In this document: positions 20,687 through 28,151 of the stretch, in pieces
Layout of the letters: every line of letters begins with the position of its first letter
How positions within the stretch are numbered: position 1 is the first letter of the stretch
DNA from: Irpex lacteus
Lineage: Eukaryota; Basidiomycota; Agaricomycetes; Polyporales; Irpicaceae
Length of the DNA stretch: 64,000 bases
Assembly: GCA_001986395.2 (NCBI GenBank)
Contig: MQVO02000013.1
Location: 744,001-808,000, forward strand
Direction: 5' to 3'
Position numbers and translations under genes: made by a program
Notes under the pieces: model-generated
What the model was told of the DNA's origin: nothing
What the model saw: only the letters and a program-made list of their open reading frames with translations
Databases searched by the model: none

Positions 20687-23075
20687 AGGCAAGCCCTACC
20701 GCTTGTACACAGACGCCTCCGACGAAGCACTGGGGGCCTGCCTCCAGCAAATCCAGCCAATTAGCGTCGGTGACTTGAAAGGTACGAAGGCTTACGAGAG
20801 GTTGAAGGAGGCGTTCGAAACAAAGTCGCCAGTACCGACGCTCACAACGAAGGTGTCTGCTAAATTGGACGACACCGGGGCGAAAGCAGAATGGGCGGAA
20901 GCACTCGATAGCACGACCGTCAACGTAGAGCGAGTAATAGGATACTGGTCCCGTACCTTCAGAGACGCGGAAAGACGGTATTCCGCCACGGAACGAGAGG
21001 CACTAGCAGCGAAGGAGGCGTTGATAAAGTTTCAACCCTTCATCGAGGGCGAAAGGGTGATACTAGTGACCGACCACGCTGCACTACAATGGGCCAAGAC
21101 GTACGAAAACGCTAATCGTCGTCTGGCATCGTGGGGGGCAGTCTACTCAGCATTCGCCCCTGGACTGGAAATCGTTCATCGTCCCGGGAGAGTGCACTCC
21201 AACGTGGATCCATTATCCCGATTGCCCCGAGCCCCCCCGCCCCATACTTCGCCAGTAGTAGACGACAGTACGCCGCTGAAGTTGGACGATGAAGCAGCAC
21301 GAGAGGCAGAAGCGGAAGCAGAGCGTAAAGCAGCGCCCCGGGCAGCATGGGTAGTTACATCGGTGCTGGACGCGGTAGAACCAGTAAGACTGGTCACGGC
21401 ACACAACCCGGGGGCAACAGTCGCGGAAGAACGCGTGGGGGGCGACGGCGTAGCACCAGAGAACGTGGAGTCGCAAAGCACACCTAAGAAGGACGAGGAC
21501 CTGGATCCCTTCGGAGAAAAGGAGCTGTGGAAAGCCACACACTTACCTCCTTCAGTATCAGTACACCTCAGTGAGGAGCTTCGCGAGCAGTTCCTAGAGG
21601 GCTACAGAAAGGACCCGTCCTTCCACGACAGATGGGAGAAGACAGCAGTGAACCCTCTCGAGCCCTGGGAACCGGAGAACCGCTTCCTCAAGGACGAAGG
21701 GGAGTTGCTGTACTTTCGAGACGCGGACTGGGTGGCACGGCTGTGCGTACCGAAAGCCTTGCAGCCTAGGATCCTCAGAGAGGCCCACGAAAGCCCTCAC
21801 ACGTCCGCACACGCCGGACCGGAAAAGTTGTGGGAGTTCCTCAGCCAGAGGTTCTATTGGCCAAGGATGAAGGTAGATGTCTTGAACTATTGCAGAACGT
21901 GCGACGTCTGTCAGAAAACGAAACCCCGCAACTTCAAACGCTATGGTAAACTCACCCCGCACGCTATTCCTCGTGGCCCGTACGACTCAGTATCCATGGA
22001 CTTGATCGTCAACCTCCCGTGGTCAGAGGACGAGTACAACGCCATTCTGGTGGTAGTCGACAGGCTTACCAAGCACGCTCAATTTATTCCCACTACCACG
22101 GGGCTGAAAGCCGAAGGGTTCGCAGCGCTATTTGTGAAGCACGTCGTTTGTCGTTACGGCCTTCCCATCAGCATTGTCAGCGACAGAGATCCACGATGGA
22201 CCTCCCACTTCTGGAAGGAAGTCGCTCGCACCTTGAAAATCGATTCGCTGATATCTTCGTCGCACCACCCCCAACATGACGGGCAGACGGAAATAGTCAA
22301 CAAGCAATTGGAAATCATGCTCAGGGCGTACGTTGCAGACGACAAGAGCTCATGGGCGACGTGGTTGCCAATGATGGAGCATGCGTATAACTCACGAGTT
22401 CACTCATCCACAGGATTGAGCCCCTATTTCCTGTTGTACGGATTCCAACCACGCACCCCGCTAGATCTCCTGGCTAGAGCAGACCATGAAGCCGTACCCC
22501 GAGGAGCAGACTCCGAAGCCTTTGTTCGAGCGATGGAAATGCACCGCGAAAGCGCCAGGATAGCCATCGCGAGAGCGCAGTTACACCAGACGGAGTCCTA
22601 CAACAAGGGGCGAAGGTCGGAAGAGTTCGAAGAAGGCGACCTAGTCCTAGTCAACCCGCATAACCTGGAATGGGTCGAAAGCAAAGGAGAAGGCGCTAAA
22701 CTAGTACAGCGCTGGATCGGTCCTTTCGAAGTGCAGCAAAGGATCGCAGAGAACACGTATCGATTGAAGCTGGAGGACGAATACCCCGGCAACCCCGTCT
22801 TCAACCTCGAGCACCTAAGGAGGTACCATTCATCGCCCGAAGAGTTAGGAGAGCGTGCGCATCTCTCCGACACACGCGTCACCAAACCAGCGGACGAAGT
22901 CTATGAAGTGGAAGCGATCGTCGGACACCAATACAATAAGAAGAGACGTTGCATGACGTACTTGGTCAGATGGGCTGGATACTCGCCATTGTTCGACAGT
23001 TGGATGACGGCGAGCGAGCTACGCAAGGCGCCCAAGATCTTGTACTCTTATCGACAGCAGCACAAGCTGCTATGA
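20418..23075 (+). CDS. Chromovirus Pol, second frame (RNase H, integrase, chromodomain)
   Basis: Continuation of Pol in the +1 frame; it has no start codon of its own at this point. RNase H carries TDASDEALGAC, the glutamate in EREALAAKEAL, VTDHAAL and a C-terminal RPGRVHSNVDPLSR, with an insertion between the first two motifs. A charged linker follows. Integrase has an H-x-H...C-x2-C zinc domain (about 21775-21920) and a catalytic core with D in SMDLIVNLP, D in SDRDPRW and E in DGQTEIVNKQLE. A GPF motif follows (RWIGPFEV), then a chromodomain (YLVRWAGYSPLFDSWM, about 22900-23050). Chromodomains direct integration toward histone-marked chromatin. The stop TGA is at 23073-23075. Confidence 0.92.
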   Translation, partial: VSRLGLSTHAEKVKAITELARPTKVQELQMFLGMLVYFSAFIPYYASIASPFFQLLRKGAKWEWKAEHEYAFEQAKKALQEAPVLGHPVEGKPYRLYTDASDEALGACLQQIQPISVGDLKGTKAYERLKEAFETKSPVPTLTTKVSAKLDDTGAKAEWAEALDSTTVNVERVIGYWSRTFRDAERRYSATEREALAAKEALIKFQPFIEGERVILVTDHAALQWAKTYENANRRLASWGAVYSAFAPGLEIVHRPGRVHSNVDPLSRLPRAPPPHTSPVVDDSTPLKLDDEAAREAEAEAERKAAPRAAWVVTSVLDAVEPVRLVTAHNPGATVAEERVGGDGVAPENVESQSTPKKDEDLDPFGEKELWKATHLPPSVSVHLSEELREQFLEGYRKDPSFHDRWEKTAVNPLEPWEPENRFLKDEGELLYFRDADWVARLCVPKALQPRILREAHESPHTSAHAGPEKLWEFLSQRFYWPRMKVDVLNYCRTCDVCQKTKPRNFKRYGKLTPHAIPRGPYDSVSMDLIVNLPWSEDEYNAILVVVDRLTKHAQFIPTTTGLKAEGFAALFVKHVVCRYGLPISIVSDRDPRWTSHFWKEVARTLKIDSLISSSHHPQHDGQTEIVNKQLEIMLRAYVADDKSSWATWLPMMEHAYNSRVHSSTGLSPYFLLYGFQPRTPLDLLARADHEAVPRGADSEAFVRAMEMHRESARIAIARAQLHQTESYNKGRRSEEFEEGDLVLVNPHNLEWVESKGEGAKLVQRWIGPFEVQQRIAENTYRLKLEDEYPGNPVFNLEHLRRYHSSPEELGERAHLSDTRVTKPADEVYEVEAIVGHQYNKKRRCMTYLVRWAGYSPLFDSWMTASELRKAPKILYSYRQQHKLL

Positions 23076-23385
23076 GCGCTTATCAGCTCTCACACTCGTC
23101 CCCACTGGACCAAAGCACCCTACAACAGTTGACCTAGATGGTGTAAACGTCGGACTGGATTCGGCGAGTCCTTTGTGTTGGATGGCTGAAAGGCCCCATA
23201 AGGAAGGAATGTGTAGGATTAGGTAAGTATAGCAGATAATCTTGAGCCTCAAATTATCCCCCTCTGTTTCGTTCATTTCTCTCTCTCTCCCTCTTTTCTC
23301 TCCCTTTCTATCTCTCTCTCTCTCCTTTCTTCCTCTCTGCCCCTTCGTCGAGTCAACCGCGCCGCCACAGTCAACGCATAACGCC
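23076..23385 (+). promoter_or_regulatory. Leader of the third chromovirus ORF: CT-rich tract and putative intron
   Basis: 310 bp between the Pol stop and the ATG of ORF3. AG/GTAAGTAT at 23221-23228 is a full-consensus 5' splice site. A long CT tract (about 23276-23340) is followed by CCACAG ending at 23370, 15 nt before the ATG. Together these look like a 148-nt 5'-UTR intron or the shared acceptor of a spliced subgenomic RNA. CT tracts also mark fungal transcription starts, so an internal promoter is possible. This is inference from signals only. Confidence 0.5.
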
Positions 23386-25449
23386 ATGAACGAAGACGAC
23401 CACGTGTCCATCTCCAGCTCTCCCTCTCCAGAGGAGGTCAGCTCCATCGACTTCAGCCCGATGGACTTCTCCGATAACGAGTGGCTGTTCAGTCACGCAG
23501 TCGTCACTGGTCGGGATCTCGCCTACTGCGTACCCTTGTTCGGGGCTCACCCCCTCCTCGCTAACTTCACGCAGAGGGTCTTGCACGGTGAGGAGTGGCT
23601 ATGCATCGGAGGTCACGCTGAAAGGCTCCTCCCCAAATCCGCTGCCATCCGCTTCGACAAGGCCGAGCCTCTCACGGCTCGCTCCGCCGAAGACGTTGTC
23701 AAGTTCGCTCAATGGTACTCGACGGAGCGCCCTCACTATCCCTACATGCCCGACCTCACTACGTACCAAGAAAAGTTGGGTGACACGTTGAACAAGATTT
23801 CGTGGGTTTACTACGAGTACCACTCGGATGACGCGAGCGACTTCATGGACCCGAAAGACGGTACTCGCTTGGATCCCGAGGTCATCGACATTATCAAGGC
23901 CGATCTGGAGGTAGCGAAGGCGATCCTGGACGAGCTCGGGGATAAAGCTAAGTTATCCCGCTACGTCGTCGAGCAGAACTATAACGTGCTACGTTTAAGG
24001 GACGCTCATGGCCTGGCCGCTGTAGTGGATGAGCTCAAGCTCGTCCGGGCCCAAGCACTCGAGTATATCGCGGCCATCAGCTACAACCTCGCGTACGTGG
24101 ACGACCCCACTCGACGCCAATTGCAGAAGATTTACGGCCCCTACTTTCGATCTTGGCTTATCGGAGAGGCCATGATAGGGACTCTCATCGACCCCAATGA
24201 TCGCCTCATGCACACGTACCCGTTACTGAAGCTCTTGAAGGACGGCTGCCCCGTATACCTGCCTTGGGATTACCGCTACCGCCCTACCACCGGAATCGGC
24301 GAGACCGTTGCCTTGGGAAATATGACAGGGGAACAGTTCGTCACCAATATCGAGCGAGCCTTCCCTCTCCCCGAGCCGGAGAAAGGGGAAGCCCCTCCTG
24401 GCTCCCTCCTGTCTAGGATCTCCGCGGTCGAAGAGACTCAAACCCCCGAGACTATCGAACGTCTTCGCCGTCTAGTGCGGGCGGGAGACTGCCTCTTCGG
24501 GGATGCGATCCGACCTTCGCTATTTCCCCGATGGTCCCGAGGCGTCGTCTGGGACTTCAAAGTGATCCGTTGGGGATATCTGATCGTCGAGCCGGCTGTC
24601 GAAGCTCGCCTACGTCACTTCGCTCTCACTTGGGTCTTGAACACGGATCGCCCAGCGGCCGCTATACTAACGGCTGCGCTACGACGAGGAGTACCCTTCA
24701 TCTTAGCCTTCCCGCCAGAGGCTTGCCGCGAATTCCATCCCAACAAGGAGAAGTGGGACGTTAGCGAACCACCTAACTACGATGCCATCATCTCTGGACC
24801 CTTCCTTAGCAGTCGAATCCCTACGAGGAGAAGCTGGGCCATGTACACCGCAAGGGCTACTGAAGCGATGAGGAGGGAAGAAGCCATTGGAGCTCTCACC
24901 GTTGGTACCCTCATCACCCGTCTCGCGTTCGAGTGGGGCCCTAGCGACCTGGCTGATCGTCTTCTGCGCGGACCATCTGCTCGAGCTTATCCTCTTCAGA
25001 AGGCCGCCTATCGGGAGCTCGGGTTATACGCCGATCAGCCTACCGCCGCGATCATCTCCATACTCTTAGGGGTCGTGGATGGCGCTGATCACGCGTCGAA
25101 GAAATACTGGTTCCCTCCGATGGAAGTCGCAGCCAGGTTCTTAACTCCCAACGGTGTCTGGGACAGGGTTAGCGAACAATGGTTCCAAGAACGTCTCGCG
25201 TTGGTCAGGAACGGTACTACGCCCAACGCACGCCCTTTGTCCGGTGCTAAGTGGGTTAAGGTGCTCAAGAAGCGTGTTCGTCGTAGAGTGGCTTCGAGGT
25301 CGCGTGTCGAGCCGACTGAGGAAGACATTCAGGAATATCGTCAAGATCTCATCGCGGAGAGTGGTAAGGACTGGAACGTGCTGAAGCTTTCTGAAGTCCA
25401 GGTCACAGTGGTCAGAGGCCAGGGCATAGCTCTCAACGCTTCGGCTTGA
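23386..25449 (+). CDS. Chromovirus third ORF, 687 residues, function unknown
   Basis: A single uninterrupted frame from ATG 23386 to a stop at 25447-25449, same strand as Gag-Pol, ending 12 bp before the 3' LTR. It begins MNEDDHVSISSSPSPEEVSS with an acidic, serine-rich tail. It continues with a mostly helical, W/Y-rich body (YCVPLFGAHPLLANF, YGPYFRSWLIGEAMIG, PWDYRYRPTT) and ends in a basic stretch (KVLKKRVRRRVASRSR) that could be a nuclear localisation signal or nucleic-acid contact. By eye there is no signal peptide, transmembrane segment, zinc cluster or polymerase/nuclease motif. It is therefore unlike a retroviral env. It has the same codon style as Pol and no frame damage, which argues for selection. 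It may be an accessory protein of this lineage or a captured host gene. Confidence 0.85.
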   Translation: MNEDDHVSISSSPSPEEVSSIDFSPMDFSDNEWLFSHAVVTGRDLAYCVPLFGAHPLLANFTQRVLHGEEWLCIGGHAERLLPKSAAIRFDKAEPLTARSAEDVVKFAQWYSTERPHYPYMPDLTTYQEKLGDTLNKISWVYYEYHSDDASDFMDPKDGTRLDPEVIDIIKADLEVAKAILDELGDKAKLSRYVVEQNYNVLRLRDAHGLAAVVDELKLVRAQALEYIAAISYNLAYVDDPTRRQLQKIYGPYFRSWLIGEAMIGTLIDPNDRLMHTYPLLKLLKDGCPVYLPWDYRYRPTTGIGETVALGNMTGEQFVTNIERAFPLPEPEKGEAPPGSLLSRISAVEETQTPETIERLRRLVRAGDCLFGDAIRPSLFPRWSRGVVWDFKVIRWGYLIVEPAVEARLRHFALTWVLNTDRPAAAILTAALRRGVPFILAFPPEACREFHPNKEKWDVSEPPNYDAIISGPFLSSRIPTRRSWAMYTARATEAMRREEAIGALTVGTLITRLAFEWGPSDLADRLLRGPSARAYPLQKAAYRELGLYADQPTAAIISILLGVVDGADHASKKYWFPPMEVAARFLTPNGVWDRVSEQWFQERLALVRNGTTPNARPLSGAKWVKVLKKRVRRRVASRSRVEPTEEDIQEYRQDLIAESGKDWNVLKLSEVQVTVVRGQGIALNASA

Positions 25450-25461
25450 AGTGGGGGGCTA
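25446..25461 (+). other. Polypurine tract of the chromovirus
   Basis: GAAGTGGGGGGC lies immediately before the 3' LTR, where the plus-strand primer is expected. It overlaps the last codon of ORF3. Confidence 0.6.
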
Positions 25462-25931
25462 TGTGGCAGACTCGTTAAGTCGTCTACTTCAAGCTCGACG
25501 CGTGGATAGATGAGTACTATTTCTTTTCGTTTTTTCCTCTTTTGTACAGAGACGTCCCGTCGGGTCGGCGAGGCTATGCTGCAAGGCGTGCCTGCCGTAC
25601 CGGACCGCAACGTCTCTTTGTTTGTTCTTGTGTATATGTACATGCGTAGCAAGCGTGTTCGTAGGTATACCTGCCCGTTCTGCTACGAGAATATCATCTT
25701 CTTTTCCCCCCAAATCGCCTTGTCTGCTAAGAGAGCCGACGGAGGCACTGGGAGACATAAAGAAGCCTGCCCAAGCGTACGTTCGAGAAGACTCGAACGG
25801 TACGCAAGACGCGATCAGGCGCGTCTACCTCTAATCTAATCTCTGCGTTTCGACGCCGAGGATACACCTGTTCCCGCGATCGCTGAGACTTCGACGGACG
25901 TCTTCCCCTCCGTGGCCCGCTTACGGTCACA
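25462..25931 (+). repeat. 3' LTR of the chromovirus
   Basis: 470 bp, identical by eye to the 5' LTR, followed by the GAGCG target duplicate at 25932-25936. Confidence 0.96.
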
Positions 25932-25936
25932 GAGCG

Positions 25937-26198
25937 TATTATGCAGAACAGAGCACGAGCACTGGCAGCACCACAATGCAGACTAGGCTGGCCATGGGGC
26001 CTGGCACCCAAATTGGTGCCAGAGCTTCATACTGAGTGGCCACACGATAAGATGTATGTAACGAACCCTGCAATGAATCGCTCTACGTTGGCATGGCCTT
26101 CGACGATCGCTTCCTGTGTTCATGGATCGGATCGAGAAGGCAGCAGCCTCGAGGCAAAATCACCTCGTCTGTAGTCTCGTACCCGTATAGTCTCGGAT
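25937..26198. other. Right flank of the chromovirus, no gene
   Basis: No recognisable coding sequence. It contains a perfect 8-bp-stem hairpin, CTGGCACC/GGTGCCAG, at 26001-26022. Confidence 0.5.
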
Positions 26199-26492
26199 CC
26201 AGACGATAAGGTGCCACACGCTGCCAGCATTCCCAGTCGCGGTGCTCCTGGAGGCAGGCGCTGACGCACCTGCCTAATATGGGAACTTTTTCAGCGGGGC
26301 TGGGTTGAGAAAATGATGGCGGAGAATGTTGTCAGCGGTGTCACCTTATCGTCTGGTCTATTTGCTCCTAGCGGGGGTAGATCAATGCGCAGGTGAGATT
26401 TAGCGCCGAATCGGTGGTGCCAAACAAAGCAGATAAGATCATCGACGCCTGACTCGCGCGTTGCTCGGCGACGATTCACGGCGACAGTGTAC

Positions 26493-26514
26493 TATAAGAT
26501 AGGCCTATCTTATA
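26493..26514. repeat. Perfect 22-bp palindrome
   Basis: The centre is GATAGGCCTATC, extended on both sides to TATAA/TTATA with no mismatch. It lies at the inner border of the left arm of the composite element. Function unknown; it may be a protein-binding dyad or a foldback remnant. Confidence 0.8.
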
Positions 26515-27130
26515 TTGTATCTCGTTTGTCTATAAAACGTAGTAATAGTGGCTCATACCGCTTTTTATTAAGAAATATCAACCTCTGCCACCCAAACTTG
26601 ACTTCAATAACAGGGTCCAGTCTAATGAGCTGTCAGAGCCTCATTGGCGACATGAACTCGCCAAGACATATGCAGGATCGAGGCAAAACGGCCAAACGTA
26701 CTGAGAATTGCCTCGCTAAAACGTTGGTACCTATTTCCTTTACAGCTACTGTGGACATCAGTCAGGAATAGACATGTAGTGCTCATACATTTCTCGTGCT
26801 TAAGTCCTTTTTGAATAGGAGTTCTTTGGGGTTAGGGGGAGATTAATACGTGACATGTTTACTTTTTGGTTGTACTCTGACGTAGGTCACATATATGACA
26901 GGTCGGACACTGTGATGTGTCTCTACTTACCAACGAGACACGACACGTTACTGGAGTTTGGGATCAGGCGCCGGACAGATAAGACAAACGCTCAGAGATC
27001 TGCCGTTTGTTTGGCTGTGGAGCTCGCGCGCTTATATTGATCTACCCCCGCTAGGGACAAAAAGACCAGACCCTCGACCGACGGCTGAGACGCCAAACCG
27101 CCCCATCACTCTCCGTTTCCAGCTTTCCTC

Positions 27131-27158
27131 AAAAACTTGCCGTTTATGGCAAGTTTTT
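27131..27158. repeat. 11-bp hairpin followed by CTCCCTG-type tandem repeats
   Basis: AAAAACTTGCC and GGCAAGTTTTT are separated by six bases. From about 27160 to 27196 a short unit, CTGTCTCC/CTGCCTCC, is repeated in tandem. Both lie inside the right foldback of the composite element. Confidence 0.75.
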
Positions 27159-27220
27159 CTGTCCCCTGTCTCCCTGCCTCCCTGTCTCCCTGTCTCAGCG
27201 GCGGTCGAGGGTCTGGGAAC

Positions 27221-27675
27221 GAGACTAGTACCCGTAGACCCGAGGAAGCGAACTCGGTTTCTTACCCTTTTGGGACGAGTCCATGGCAAAAGAGAAACGC
27301 GAGTTGTTCCTGAGGCGGCAGGCCTGCCTGAGGGTCTGGCGTAGCCGGGTGTAGCTCTGTCGCATGTGACGTATTTCAAGTTCAGGCTGTTCCACTTCGC
27401 CTCGCAAGACCTGAGGGTCTCATTTTATATTTTTTTGGGGACTCCATGCATGTTTAATTTTCAATCTAAGCTGAGAGGTCAAAATGTGAGCTCGCGAGAC
27501 GACCAATTTACTCAGCCGCCTGCCATTTTGGGTGACGTAGATTGAGCTACACCCCCGCGGTTCGAATTCGGTCCCACCAGACGTCCTAGGAGAGACCTCT
27601 CTTTTGCCACAGACTTGTCCCAAAACGGTAAGAAACCACCGCGCTGCCTGAAGTCTTTGGGTACGAGACTAGTTC
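27221..27675. repeat. Second inverted-repeat element
   Basis: Arms 27221-27375 and 27528-27675 are inverted copies of each other. The best block, 27256-27295 against the complement of 27598-27637, matches at 36 of 40 positions, and similarity continues through GGGTGTAGCTC in both arms. The loop holds nothing recognisable. It is probably another foldback or MITE remnant next to the first one. A 178-bp gap without features separates it from the tRNA. Confidence 0.65.
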
Positions 27676-27853
27676 AAGATCGAGGAATGGCAATAGCATC
27701 GGACATGACATACCTGCAGCTGCTGGCAGAAAGAAAGTGGTGAACATCCGAAGCACAGCAATGAGTGCTAAGACGCAGTGGGACCGAGTCCCAGTCTAAC
27801 CAAAATATTCCCAATTCTGAACATTTGGCGCAACAAAACTGTCGGCAAAATAT

Positions 27854-27953
27854 TGGCCACCGCCAGGATCGAACTGACGACCTTGGCGTTAAACTCTTAG
27901 GCGGAAAGCCACAGATATTAGCACCACGCTCTAACCAACTGAGCTAGGCGGCC
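27854..27953 (-). tRNA. tRNA-Ile (AAU) with a 26-nt intron
   Basis: On the minus strand the acceptor stem GGCCGCC pairs with GGTGGCC (one G-T pair) and the discriminator base is A. The D arm is GCTCAGTTGGTTAGAGC. The anticodon stem TGGTG/CGCCA encloses loop CTAATAA with anticodon AAT (read as AAU or IAU). The T arm is GTCAG-TTCGATC-CTGGC. A 26-nt intron lies at the canonical site after position 37. TTTT follows within 8 nt downstream (complement of 27847-27850) as a Pol III terminator. B-box GTTCGATCC is present. Confidence 0.93.
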
Positions 27954-28151
27954 ATGTCGTCTGAGTGGAAAGAGTCTATTGAGTCCGCAAAGTGGGGGAA
28001 GAAGGGGATACTTGGTAACATGGCGCTACGGTACGGGGAATGGTGTCGAGTACAGACAAGTAGCCAAGATAGATCGTAGAAAGATAGAGGGCTCATAGCT
28101 ATTGGCAATACAAGTGGACAAAGGGTCAAATTATGCCCAAATAGATACATC

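Larger units (their letters stand above)
14668..25931 (+). mobile_element. Complete Ty3/gypsy chromovirus, 11,264 bp
   Basis: Identical 470-bp LTRs (14668-15137 and 25462-25931) start TG and end CA. The 5-bp target duplication GAGCG is present at 14663-14667 and 25932-25936. Domain order is Gag, zinc knuckle, protease, RT, RNase H, integrase (HHCC, DDE, GPF), chromodomain, and then an additional ORF before the 3' LTR. RT before integrase plus a C-terminal chromodomain places it in the chromoviruses (Metaviridae). Most fungal chromoviruses are 5-8 kb; the excess here comes from the long Gag N-terminus and the third ORF. Identical LTRs mean a very recent insertion. One +1 frame break in pol (20414-20417) may make this copy non-autonomous. 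Confidence 0.96.
26199..27216. repeat. Diverged composite element with long inverted arms (about 1.0 kb)
   Basis: Two arms in opposite orientation share an exact 20-mer core, CCTAGCGGGGGTAGATCAAT (26367-26386 plus, 27036-27055 minus), with similar neighbouring sequence. Each arm also contains its own smaller foldback bounded by CCAGAC...GTCTGG: 26199-26356 with termini CCAGACGATAAGGTG, and 27066-27216 with termini CCAGACCCTCGACCG. No flanking target duplication is evident. The centre (26480-26950) is AT-rich with no recognised gene. It is likely an old non-autonomous DNA transposon. Confidence 0.55.

Noticed and set aside
23242..23385. Upstream extension of ORF3 with a leucine/serine-rich start resembling a signal peptide
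   Set aside because: The frame has no ATG there; it is the CT-rich leader read as Ser/Leu, probably an intron.
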